A stretch of DNA of 64,000 bases from Sinonovacula constricta (lineage: Eukaryota; Mollusca; Bivalvia; Cardiida; Solecurtidae): NCBI GenBank assembly GCA_007844125.1, contig CM017556.1:26741148-26805147 (forward strand). Reading direction: 5' to 3'. The translations under genes and the position numbers were made by a program. Shown piece by piece: positions 11,780 to 22,440 of this stretch. The first letter of the stretch is position 1. The number at the start of each line of letters is the position of its first letter. Under the pieces are notes generated by a model. It was not told the origin of the DNA. It searched no databases and saw nothing but the letters and a program-made list of their open reading frames with translations.

Positions 11780-12235
11780 GACAGCACTTGTGGGTGCGGA
11801 ATCGTTTATCAACTAACTCAAGACTGCTCACAAATCAGTTGGCAAATCCTGCAGACTGTGTACCGATCATACCATATCATTTTTTGTTTGGACAAATGGG
11901 CGGAAAGTTTGCTGCACATTCATTAGATGATACTTCTTTTAGTCCAACTAATCGATGGAGACATGTACAAGAACTTATGAGACACTTTTTTTGCAGCGAT
12001 TGCTACAAGAGTGGTTGCCCAACCTTTCACCTCGAAAACGATGGTTTCATCAACAGCGTGACTTGCAACCAGACGACATGTCACCCGACGCACTTAGGGA
12101 CAGTGGCCGCTTGGCCGAATCGTTAAAGTATATCTAGGAATTGACGGGCATGTTCGTTCCGCAACCATTGTTGTTGGAGGGAAGCGAATAGATAGGCCGA
12201 TTACGAAGTTGTGTCCATTAGAATGTGACAACTGA
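11780..12235 (+). pseudogene. BEL/Pao pol C-terminus (DUF5641-like)
   Basis: The frame carries PYHFLFGQMGG near its start, then TNRWRHVQELMRHFF and, in a shifted frame, EWLPNLSPRKRWF. It ends with a basic tract and LGIDGHVRSATIVVGGKRID, then CPLECDN and a stop. This is the usual end of Pao-family polyproteins, so the coding end of the element is near 12235. Confidence 0.78.
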
Positions 12236-13567
12236 TATTTAAGGTTAATTAGTACATTGACATTTGGTTGTGTTAAAGAGCATAATAATCCCTGAACCAT
12301 TTGCATTTCAAATTTTCAAGTTCATTTTGTTTCAAACGGCACTGTGTTTATGGGGTACAGTAATCCCCGTGCAGTATTATTTGATACTACATTTATATTG
12401 TTATAACCGTAGAATAATTGGTTCTACAATTATCTGTAAATGTTGAGTACAGATAACGCCATATCAACAGAAAACATTGTACAGGTAGATTGTCTGCCTT
12501 CCTTCGTTCATAAAAGAAGCGTCAACTTTGTTGTTGCATGTTTTCTTAAAATATAGTTTTAGATAGCTCGGGATATGACATTTATTAAAAACAAGTGCAT
12601 AACTTTCTTATAGAATAGAACGTCTACTAGATTGACAAAGTATTTAGACTCTCTAAGAATAATTAAAACCTGTGATGTTTATTGTATTTTGTACAATTAT
12701 GCTGTAGACTCAAAGATAGGTTTGAAAAGACTAGAAATACCAGAATTATGTGTCTAAAATGAACAGATATTATCAGTAAAAAGTCATTTGATAATGACTA
12801 ATGAATAATGAAAATTAAAAAACATTAAAGGTACAATTAATAGTTTATAGTGTGTATAGTGATTTATAGAATTGAACAAATTCAACAAACAAGAATAAAG
12901 AACGCAAACAGTTATGGAAATTGTGGTTTCTCCCAACCATTGTACATATTTTATTAAAATGTAGGATTTACCCTATATAACAACAACGGGTCTTGTTATT
13001 ATTACTTAACTCGTTAACTTATGTTGTTGTTTTTTCTTCGCAGACACAGAAGTTATTAGGTACGATGATGGCCGGTTGTGTCTCAACATAAAGAAAATGG
13101 CAAATTGATTCTATATTTTATACTGGTGACTGCTGAAGGCAAAATGAAGAGAAGAAAGCAGTTTCGTGTGGATGAAAAAGTTGCAACAAAAAATAAGTGG
13201 TTCATGAACTACAAGAGTAGTTCAAGGATAACCTTGCACTCATCTTTAATCCTCTTTAACTGCATGTTATAAGTCCTGAACCTCATTATGACTACATAAA
13301 CACTGTATGTGCATGTGAGAATTGGATTGGCCATATAAGTTTACTAAATTAAAAAATGCTAGAATTAAATTGAAACAATATCTGAAAAGAATAATGTTTA
13401 CAGATGTTTGTTTCAATTTTTTTCTAGCATTAATGCTCCCTAGTTAACTATAAGCATGTAAACATGTTTGTTCAAAACACGTGAAAAATGTTTCATACAA
13501 AGTGATTCAACAGCCACAATAGATCAGTTTCCTTGCCTATGTAAGAGGGGACAATGTCCCTTATCTT
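12236..13567. other. Non-coding flank of the BEL element
   Basis: Any 3' LTR should begin here, but no duplicate of this sequence was seen on the 5' side. A polypyrimidine tract ending in CAG at about 13041 looks like a splice acceptor and is followed by a short open stretch, but no gene is recognisable. Confidence 0.4.
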
Positions 13568-14665
13568 TAGCTCACCTGCGCAGAACGTGCTCAAGGTGAG
13601 CTTTTCTGATACCCCCAACGTACGGCGTCAACATTTTAGCTTGTGAACACGCAAGAGGCCACAAATTTTATCCAGTCTTCAGTCCAAACTTGATCAGAAT
13701 GTTTGTCTGCATGAAATCTTGAGTTTATTATTGTGCCACCAGGGGTCAAAAAAAGAAGGAGTTGGGACAGTATTGTTAGTAACAAATTTCACGTAATTAA
13801 GCCTAACGTCGGTGCCAATGTTTCTGCTTGCAAATAAAGTATACGGGAAGACGTAGCTCTTACCCGCTGTCGCATTAGACATACTCATTCATATCTTTTT
13901 ATAAGAGAAGTTCAACCTGTATGTGTTCCTTGCAAGGAACCACTGACAGTCATTCATATTTTATTACAGTGTATTGACACAGACCACATTCGGTCGAAGT
14001 ATTTTAATGTCAGTAACATGTACGAACTGTTTAGGACAGTGTCGGATTCTAAACTTCTTGAACGAGATTAGTATTCTTAATAAGTTTAATAAAATAATAA
14101 ACAGTTTATTTACGAACCGTTATACATTTTTAAACAGTTTAATATTTTAACCTATTAACGATTGTAGTTCACATTACATTATTTTTACCAGATAGATTTT
14201 TGTATTTTTCTATATTTTACTAATATAGTTTAGTTTTTACCTGATTAATCTCTATTCACACTAAAAACTTCTTTTTATTCGGCGCCGTATGACCTGTTAA
14301 GTTTTGGTGTGCCGTAAAACCCAAATAAATACATAAAAAGTAGGACAAAAAGGTCAAATTTAAGGAAAAAACTGTTGAACACACTAGAAACCACATGTAT
14401 AGCCCAATCTTCACCAAACTTAATCAGAATGTTTGGTTGTTTGAAATCTTGGATTAGCTCATAACTGGGTCACGTGGGGTCAAAAAGTAGGTCACTAGGA
14501 CAAATCTTAAAAAGTTTGTGAACTCACTAGAGGCCACATTTATCGCTCAATCTTCGTCAAACTTGGTCAGAATGTTTGTTCTCCATGAAATCTTGGATGA
14601 GTTCATTATTGACTCACGTGGCATTTAAGCGAAGGACGCTAGGTCAAATCTTAAAAAAAGCTACA
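13568..14665. mobile_element. AGCTCACC element (copy 2), split by a LINE 3' end
   Basis: The left end AGCTCACCTGCGC and the first core unit run to about 13755. The core resumes at about 14340 (AAAAGTAGGACAAAAAGG) and continues for two more units to about 14665. A LINE 3' fragment fills the gap. The junctions share an A-rich word that matches the uninterrupted core phrase GGTCAAAAAGTAGGTCAC in copy 1. The right end is missing because more LINE sequence follows. Confidence 0.8.
13756..14339 (+). mobile_element. LINE 3' end inserted in AGCTCACC element
   Basis: The frame at about 13870-14070 reads RIRHTHSYLFIREVQPVCVP then CKEPLTVIHILLQC, the Cys-rich C-terminal segment that ends many mollusc non-LTR retrotransposon ORF2s (C..C....T..HIL..C). 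The 3' untranslated part ends with GCCGTAAAACCCAAATAAATA and a short A-rich tail. The same tail is found at about 15133, so two copies of one LINE family lie side by side. The 5' part is truncated, as is usual for LINE insertions. Confidence 0.8.
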
Positions 14666-15155
14666 TGCATTGTGGTCTTTGCTTTAGTAATACCTAGTAA
14701 AGACTACAACGAAACAGACAGAATTACAGATACGATTTCCATCTTTACGATAGAGGTAAACGCCATAATGCATGCCCTAAGCTAAAAACAAAGACAAAAA
14801 GCAACAAAATATGTTATTCTTTCGGACGCTTTGGCTTCCCTGACAGCAATTTAATTTAATAATAGCAGATCTAGACCTGACTTCTTAAACATAATTAACA
14901 TACTTCTCAACTAGTGCCTAGAGAATGGTCACAAGGTCATAATGGCATGGTGTCCAGCTCACGTAGAAATCTCCGGCAATGAGAGCGCTGACGCGGAGGC
15001 CAAGGATGGCCTCAATCTACCAGATGTGACAAATTTTACTAACACAGTTTAGTTTGTACCTAATTATTATCTATTCACATTAAACTTCTTTGTATTCGAA
15101 GCCGTATGACATGTAAAGTGTCGGTAGTGCCGTAAAACCCAAATAAATAAATAAA
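14666..15155 (+). mobile_element. LINE fragment with RNase H remnant and same 3' tail
   Basis: Interrupted frames give IEVNAIMHAL, then YVILSDALASLTAI, then VIMAWCPAHVEISGNESADA followed by EAKDGL. This is the RNase H domain of jockey/CR1/I-like LINEs, with the final GNExAD motif clear. The sequence then jumps to a 3' untranslated region nearly identical in layout to 14150-14339, so the C-terminal zinc region was deleted. It ends in CCGTAAAACCCAAATAAATA. Confidence 0.82.
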
Positions 15156-15179
15156 ACATCAATAAGAAATATAATACTT

Positions 15180-15650
15180 AATAATGGTAAACCATTACCC
15201 ACCCTGGATCTACCCACCAATTTACGCAAAGAATATACGCATAGATAAATGTATTACTAGACTTAGAACCTCCAAAACTATTTTCCGGTAGCACAGGGCA
15301 AGATATATTAAATTTAAACCCTACCGGTTCTTCCAGCAACACTGTTAATGATGAGTCACATTTTCTGCTGCAGTGTAGTGTCCACCGGGACGAAAGGAAA
15401 ATTCTAGAAGTATTCAGGAATATCAACATATCAATAGCCCTACCAAATCTATTGTTCCCAATCATAAAACTACAACACCAAATCTTCCAAGCTCTTGGTG
15501 AATATATAAGAAATGTGAAATGCTTGGGAAGATCTAATAATAACATTTTATTATTTTGGAAAAGAATACACGCCCGAGAAGAAAGACATACCATACCATA
15601 AAAATAAATATATAATAAATATAACAACTGTAGTCGACAGGTGTGCATCT
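15180..15650 (+). mobile_element. LINE 3'-end remnant
   Basis: The plus strand reads NDESHFLLQCSVHRDERKIL at about 15340-15400, followed by an open stretch to a stop near 15600. This matches the E-x-HFLL-x-C...R end of a LINE ORF2. It differs from the two neighbouring fragments, so it is probably another family. The 156-codon minus-strand frame over the same bases is its shadow. Confidence 0.6.
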
Positions 15651-15845
15651 AGACGGTTCCACATCAGTACTGAACTGATAATCCAACTAAGAATTGCACT
15701 TGTATGGAACAACGCCTACTTTACCAGTCGGCTACAATTTTCACATTTGTAATCATATAAATTAGGCCTTTCATCAAAATTAAAACATGAACGGACTACC
15801 CGATTTGTATAACTAAAGTGAATAGAATTAGCATACCCCCATATA

Positions 15846-18460
15846 GCCTCGAGTGACCAGTTTCGACGCCCATAAGAAACAGATTGCTCCTCTCCTTATT
15901 TAGTAAAACATTTTCCGAAAATAAACATATTACTTGCTTTATATACACCCTTACTTCAATAAACTGAAAAAGATTAAGATTGTGTTCTCATCTTTTTTTA
16001 TGAATCCATTTTTTCATCGGTATATATGGGGGCAGCCATGTTTGTTGACCGTGACCTGATTCGACGCCTCTGATTGGATAGCTTATTACCACTGTGTTGA
16101 ATTGTGTACTCGGAGTAAAATGTACTTACGTTATTCACCAGTGACAGCAAACAGGATCTGGAAGGTATTAACACCGAATATGTTTTCATGTTTTATTATT
16201 TTGATACTATAAACATCTTAATGCAATTTTACCATAACATTAACAAACATTTACTCTTTATTTATTCTTCATCAACACAGTGGTGACATAAGAACTCATC
16301 CCCCCTTCTAACAACCCTCACAGGGGTACAAAAAATTAGATGTACCCAATGTCCACACTTTGTGCACTGCACCCACTTAACAAAGATGAGGGAACTACTC
16401 TTCCGTAATTCCACTGGGGTGAACATATTACAAACACAGCACACTTCTTCGTTGGAGTCCTCTTCAAGTGAACCATCACTGTCTTCATGTACTGCTGTTG
16501 TGCGCTTGGCCTTAGCTGTTCCAGTAGGTCCAGGTAGAGGTTCAGATATGCTCTTCTGTGACTTGGGTGTCGTCTTTGCCATGGCATTCTCATGCTGTTT
16601 GATTTGATTGATGATACTGTCTTCAGTGATGGCCCTACCGCTAACAACTGTGCTGAGGACTCGTCGTTTTTTAGTTGCTGGTTTCTTTGCTGTGACTGTT
16701 GCTGCTTTTTCAGCGAAGAACTGCAAAGGTTCTATACGCACAGACTGTTTTTCAGACGTTTCAGGACATGTCTCCTGCTGCAGGGCTTCTGAAGGCTTAA
16801 AATTGGACGGATCAACAGCGCTAGGGTTGAATGGGAAAATTCCAGTCTTGCGGAATGATGCCTGTAAGTTACCAGGTGACAGTGCCTTCAAATAAGCAGA
16901 GCAAGCAAGTGAGCATACATTATACCTGGTAATACTCTGTCCGCAGTGCTCCCTCATGAACTTGTGACTTATGGCATTATAGACTCTCTCAAATGGCCCA
17001 AAACAACCGACATCGAGGGGCTGCAATGAATGGCTAGTGTGTGCCGGAAGTATGAACAGAATAAGGTGTTGCGTCTTAGCCCAGTCGATCAAACCCAGGT
17101 TGATGTGAGATTTGTGGCCATCGTACATTACCAGCACAGGATTTTCTGGAGAGCGCTCTGGGAGGTATTTCAGAAGGTGTTGTTCCAGGTATCTCCGGAA
17201 CACAATGCTGTTACTCCAGCCTGACTCCGTGACAGTTCCGTCAGCCCCAGGGCTTCCACCTTCTAAAAGATCTGGTCGCATCCTTACCCCGGGAAACACA
17301 AAAAATGGTGGTATACTGTGGCCTAGAGCATTACCACACCCTATCACAGTAACGAGTGACCTTGATGCTGAGGTGACTGCTTGAGGCTTGAACTCACATC
17401 CTGAAACCACAGATGGCGGGGTATGAGAAGTTGACAGCCCCTTTTCATCCACATTGTAAATGCGTTCTGGCCTGCCTTTCAGGGAGTACTTGTCTAAGAT
17501 GGACCCAAGTTCTCTGTAATACTTTGACACACAGTCTACAGTGGTAGCCTTAGCTCGTTGAAACTCCAGGCCACGGGGTTTTAAGACCTTAAGCTCCGGC
17601 CAACGTGACATAAAGCCACGAAACCATTTCAGTGAGAGAGGTTGCTGAGCATCCCGTTTTCCTAAGCAGACTGCATATTCAGATGCCATATCAACTACTT
17701 CTGCTCTGCTGTACCCGTATCCACAGAGAGCCATAAACTTGAGGTGTTCAGCAAAATGGTGCTCCTCCTCTTGAGAAAACATGGGTTGAGGGCCAGAATG
17801 AACAGCTTCTGGATCAACCCTGCCACTCAGCTTATGTCTAAGAGAGGCTTCGGGTATGCCATATTCCCTTGCTGTGGTCTTGATGGGAGCTCCTGACTGC
17901 CTCACTTTCTTCATGGCATTAACCATTGAGGCGGTGGAATAGCACCTGTACTTCCTCTGGACAGCCTAAAAAAAAGACAGAAAAATTATACATCTTACTT
18001 GCCATTGGTGAACAAATTCAAATTAAATTTCAATTAGACAATACTGCTTTACACGGCAACTAGCTGTATAACGCGTACATCTTTCACAAGTGTTGAATGT
18101 TCTATATTATTAGCATTGTTTAGTCACATGACGCTCACGTGACCCATGAATGATCTGCAGCGAGTAGGCAGACGCAGATCGATTTTTTCCCACGCTCATA
18201 AACGCGACAGAAATGGTCGATAAAGTGTCAGTGTATTTTGCATTAAGCAAAATACTCAAAATTCTAATAAACAAGATCAAAACTGCTTAATCTTACCTTT
18301 GCATCTCTGACTTTCCACATATTATTTGCAGGCGATAGTAAAATACGTTTACAACCGATAGTAGTAGTAGTGACGTCAGCGGATGTCGCTTATATCAAAG
18401 TAGCGAGGTAAACAAATATGGCGTCGAAACAGGGCAGCGTAAAAACGGGGCACTCGACGA
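15846..18460 (-). mobile_element. pogo/Tigger-type DNA transposon
   Basis: A 2.6-kb element around an intact transposase. The left end GCCTCGAGTGACCAGTTT and the inverse of the right end TCGTCGAGTGCCCCGTTT align over about 25 bp, and both are flanked by TA (15844-15845 and 18461-18462), the target duplication of the Tc1/mariner/pogo group. A second inner pair of inverted words occurs: CCATGTTTGTTGACC at about 16035 and its near-complement GGTAAACAAATATGG at about 18408. The terminal repeats are imperfect, so an old or weakly constrained insertion is possible even though the ORF is open. Confidence 0.75.
16262..18320 (-). CDS. pogo/Tigger transposase with C-terminal PHD-like finger (2 exons, 575 aa)
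   Basis: DDE transposase, predicted to cut and paste its element in the nucleus. The main exon is 16262-17965. An in-frame upstream exon at 18297-18320 (MWKVRDAK) ends at GTAAGA, and the 331-bp intron ends in a T-rich tract and TAG. Splicing in phase 0 adds AVQRKYRCYSTAS before the Met at 17926 and completes the psq-type helix-turn-helix (KTTAREYGIPEASLRHKL). A CENP-B/Tc5-like DNA-binding region follows at about residues 70-135. The catalytic Asps are D181 (YNVDEKG), D290 (MYDGHKSH) and D326 (QPLDVGCFGPFE), a DD35D triad. Residues 514-575 carry a C4HC3 PHD-like finger (CCVC, CTKCGHWVH, CHHC). No internal stop or frameshift. It could alternatively be a domesticated gene; the terminal repeats favour a transposon. 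Splice sites are read by eye. Confidence 0.88.
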
Positions 18461-18779
18461 TATATTAATATGTTGTTATTTTGAATGAAATACCATGCAG
18501 AATATATTCACCTTTTAAACTTTTCGTGTATTAATACACTTGTATTACATCTAGGACAACATATAAGTATATTCATACAAATAGGAGCAATCTACTCCCA
18601 CATAAGTAAGAGTAGTCAGACTCTAGTAGTATTAAAAATAATGGTAATAATAGTATCAGTATAGTAATATTATCAAAGATGGCTCCTATATCACATAGGG
18701 CTCTCCTGAATCAGGTTCAGGGAGCCTAGATTACTTTTGTGAAGACGTCATCACTAGATCACTTCTACCTGAAGTTGGT
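18461..18779. other. Spacer between pogo element and TATGG array
   Basis: Short AT-rich spacer with ATA/GTA-rich stretches near 18620-18680. Nothing recognised. Confidence 0.5.
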
Positions 18780-21482
18780 ATTGATATGGTATGAATATGG
18801 TCTGGTATGGTATAGGTTTGCTATGTGTATGCTAAGTTACAGTATGGGTATGGTATGGGTGTAGATATGGTATGATTATGGTATGGGTATGGTATGGTAT
18901 CAGTATGGTATTGTAAGATATGGGTATGGAATAATATATTTTGGGCATGGATATGGTTTGTGTATGCTATGGCTATGGAAGGGTTGGGTAAGGGTATGGG
19001 TATAGTATGTGAATGGATATGGTATTGGTTTGAGTATGGTCCGGTATGTGCATGGTATGTGTATTTTATGGGTATGGTATGGTCCGGAATGGTATGGGTA
19101 GGGTATGTGTATGATATTGGTATGGTATGAAAATGGTATGGGTATGGTATGGATACGGATATAGTATGTATATTTTATGGGTATTTTATGGTATCAGTTT
19201 GGATATGGAGATGGGTATAAATATGGTATGTGTATGATATGGTATGGTATAAATATATTATGTGTATAGGTTTGGTATAGTTATCGTATGGGTATGGTAT
19301 AGGTATGGGTGTTGTACGGTATGGATGTGGTATGGTATAGGTAATGGTATTGTATGGTCCGTTACCATATGGGTATGGTATGGTGTGGGTATTGTATGGT
19401 CCGGTACGGTTTGTGTATGGATATTGTATTGTATGTCATGGGCATGTTATGGGTATTGTATGGATATGTATGGGTAAGGTATGGGTATAGTATGCATATG
19501 GTATGGATATAGTATGGGTGTGTTGTTGGTATGGGTTTGGTATGTATGTGGTATGATATGGGTAATAGTATGGTATGGTATAGTCCGGTATGGGAATGGG
19601 TATTGGAATGATATGGGTATGGTATGGTATGTGCATAGTATGGTCCGTTGAGAGTATGGTACTGGTAGGGTATGGGTAGGGATATGGTGTGGGTATGGGT
19701 TTGGTATTGTATGGTAAGGTATTGGTATGTTATGGGTATTGTATGATATAGTATCGTATGGGTGTAGCATGGTTATGGGTATGGTATGATATGGGTATGG
19801 TATGATATGGGTATAGTATGGGTATGATATTGTATTGCATGGGTATGGGTATAGAGTTTAATGATATTGTATGGGTATGGTATGGGTATTCATATGATAT
19901 GGGTATGATGTTATATGGATATGCTATGTGTATGGTATGGAATGATTTGTTTGGGGGTATGGCTATGGTATGGTATCGGTACGATATGGTATGCTATGTG
20001 TATGTTATGGTATGGGTATAGGTGTGGTATAGATATAGTATTGGTATGGTATGGTATTAGTATGGTCTGGTATGGTATGGGTTTGCTATGAGTATGCTGT
20101 TATAGTATGGGTATGGTATGAGTATGGTATGGTCATGGTATGATATGGGTATGTGATGGTATCAGTATGGTTTGGTATGGGTAAGGATATGGTATAGGTA
20201 TGGTATAGTATAGAATGATATGGCATTGGCGTGGGTATGTTATGGGTATGCGTACTGGTATCGTATTGGTATGGTATGGTATAGGTTTTGATATGGTCTG
20301 GTTATGGGTATAAATACGATATTGGTTTGGGTATGGTATGGTATGGGTATGATATGCGTATGGTATGGGTATGGGCATGGTATAGTATAATATGGTAAGT
20401 GTATAGTATGTCTATTGGTGTGGTACGAGTATGGTATGGTTATGGTTATTATATGGGTATGTTATCGGTATGGTATGGTATCAGTATGTATATGGTGTGT
20501 GTATGTTATGGGTATGGTAGTTTCTGAGTATGTAATGGATATGGTGCGTGTATGTTATTGTATGGATATGAAATGGATATGCTATGGGTATTGCTATGGT
20601 ATGGTATGCGTATTGTATGGATATGGTATGAGTATGTGTATGGTATTGGTGTAGGTATGGTGTAGATATGGTATGGGTATTGCTATGGTATGATATGCGT
20701 ATGGTATGAATATGGTATGGGTATGGTGTGGGTATATGTATGGTATAGATATGGTATGGGTATGGTATGGGTTTTGTATGGTTTGAGTATGGTATGGTAT
20801 GGTTTGGGTATGGTATGGGTTTGGATATGTATGGATATGATATGGGCATGGTATGCATATGGTAAGGGTGTGGTATAGATTGGGTATGGGTATGCGTATG
20901 GTATTAGTGGAGTATGATATGGGTAATCGTATGGTATGGTCCAGTATGTGTATGGTATGGGTATGGAATGAGTATTGTATTGTGTCGGCATGGAATGGCC
21001 CAGTATTGTATGGGTATGGTATTGGTTTAGGTATGGTAAGGTTTGGGTATAGTATGGTCTGTTATGAGAATGGTGTGTGTATTGTATGGGTATACTGTGG
21101 GTATGGTATTGTGTGGCCCGTTATTAGTATGGTTTGTGTATGGTATGAGTTGGGATATAGTAGCGATATGGTATGGGTATGGGCGTTGTATTGGTATTGT
21201 ATGGTATGGTATGGGTAGGGATATGGTATAGGTATGGGTATGGTAGTGTGTGGTATGGTATTGTATGATATGGTATTGTATGGGTTTGGTATGACTATGG
21301 GTATTGTATGGTATGGATAGTGTATGGTTATGGTATGGTATGGATAGGGTATGGGAATGGTATGGCTATTGGTATTGTATATGTATGGGTATAGTATGAT
21401 ATTGTATGAGTATGGTCTGGGTCTGGTTGTTTATTGGTATGGTATGGTTATGGTATGGGTATAGGTATGATATAGCATGGTT
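18780..21482. repeat. 2.7-kb degenerate TATGG/TATGGG satellite-like array
   Basis: Almost entirely built from TATGG (5 bp) and TATGGG (6 bp) words in irregular order, with G on the plus strand and very little C. GGTCCG or a close variant interrupts the array at about 19039, 19082, 19348, 19399, 19573, 19645 and later. Mixed 5- and 6-bp steps let several frames stay open for 60-125 codons on both strands; none is a gene. The array ends directly at the 3' tail of a minus-strand SINE at 21483. Confidence 0.95.
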
Positions 21483-21600
21483 TGTTTGTTGGGTTTATCG
21501 TCCCATCAACAGTATTTCAGTTATCTGGATACGGTGTCCACTTGAAGCAGATATAGTGCTGCCTTCAATGTGTATAGCATGCCATGAACACCTTTATGTA
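21483..21600 (-). mobile_element. Truncated SINE 3' end
   Basis: On the minus strand the block ends GGGACGATAAACCCAACAAA, a SINE-type tail. It shares about 105 bp with 38826-38934 (GTATTTCAGTTATCT, ACGGTGTCCACTTGAAG, ATATAGTGCTGCCTTCA and ATGCC-TGAACACCT in common). The tRNA-like head is missing here. Its tail is fused to the TATGG array. Confidence 0.75.
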
Positions 21601-21639
21601 ATTTTGATTTTTATTAATATTTGTCATATAGATAAACCG

Positions 21640-22440
21640 ATTTGCTTACAATACCTCACACTGTGCAGATCCTTGTACTGAAGTTTGGGCTATTGGCTAA
21701 GCACTTTCTGAATTTGTTTAACTTTTTTCATATCTTCGTGCAGATCACTTCAAAAAGTAGAAGATTCCGGACAATATCTTTTGGTAGAGTATGGTATCTT
21801 CTCAGCTACTGCTGCTTGACTGGAACATAGCGATTGCCTATGTCTTATACAGAGGAGGCCAAGAACAAACGGTGAGTCGTGCCGACAACGGATTTGTACC
21901 TCAAAGACATTCTGGGGACCTGACATTACGTATCCTCCATATGAGCCTACCACAATCACTTTGTCAAGAGACATACCACGTGAAAATAAGGTTTCTTTCA
22001 CTGAAGTATAATCTGGACTTAGCCTTTCCAGTTTTTGATGTTTGTTATTCACAAAAATGTGTCTCCTGTTCAAAACTTTGCATTGCAGTTCTTGCAAATA
22101 GCAAAGGTTTCTTAGTAATTGGTAAGTCACAACTCTCGTCAAGAAGGATTGAAAGAAATGGACTTGATGCTAGTTTTTGTCTGTATAAGTACAGAACTTA
22201 TATCACCCGGCATCTCTTCTGCTGTTGTGTATGAACTGTATGTAGCTCGTCCTTCCAGTAGATCATTGGGAAAAGTAGTTCAGTACTTTGCAAATTCGGC
22301 CGGGACTTGTGTGGGCAGTTGCTCCTTTCGAAATAAATTACACCTTGGGTGAATGAATTATATTTCCCCTCAGCAGTTCATATTGCACTTGTCATTTTAT
22401 CACTGTCAAACTGCAGCCGCGGGTGTTTGGTGAATCAGTC
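21640..22440 (-). pseudogene. Unrecognised decayed coding-like block
   Basis: The minus strand keeps protein-like sequence across several frames. About 22190-22340 reads LPTQVPAEFAKY, stop, TTFPNDLLEGRATYSSYTTA. At 21750-22142 a 130-codon frame includes MSLDKVIVVGSYGGYVMSGP. A shifted frame further on gives RYVPVKQQ, stop, LRRYHTLPKDIV. The pattern suggests one old protein gene broken by stops and frameshifts. I do not recognise the family, and chance cannot be excluded. Confidence 0.25.

Larger units (their letters stand above)
6070..12235 (+). mobile_element. Decayed BEL/Pao LTR retrotransposon
   Basis: Fragments of gag and pol occur in BEL/Pao order on the plus strand: gag start (about 6078), a DUF1759-like gag region, a CCHC knuckle, an aspartic-protease-like region, reverse transcriptase, RNase H, H2C2 integrase zinc finger, integrase core and a DUF5641-like C-terminus ending at the stop at 12233-12235. 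Many stops and frameshifts break every part, so it is not functional. I could not find a matching pair of LTRs; the 5' LTR may be deleted or diverged. A 1.2-kb TTAA-flanked element interrupts the gag start at 6131-7328. Confidence 0.9.

Noticed and set aside
13030..13105. Polypyrimidine tract and CAG followed by a short open stretch (possible exon)
   Set aside because: Only about 20 codons before a stop, with no partner exon or motif.
18894..21231. Many Tyr/Met/Trp-rich plus-strand and Pro/Thr/His-rich minus-strand frames of 60-125 codons
   Set aside because: They are translations of the TATGG/TATGGG array; stops are rare in the repeat in several frames and no non-repeat domain is attached.
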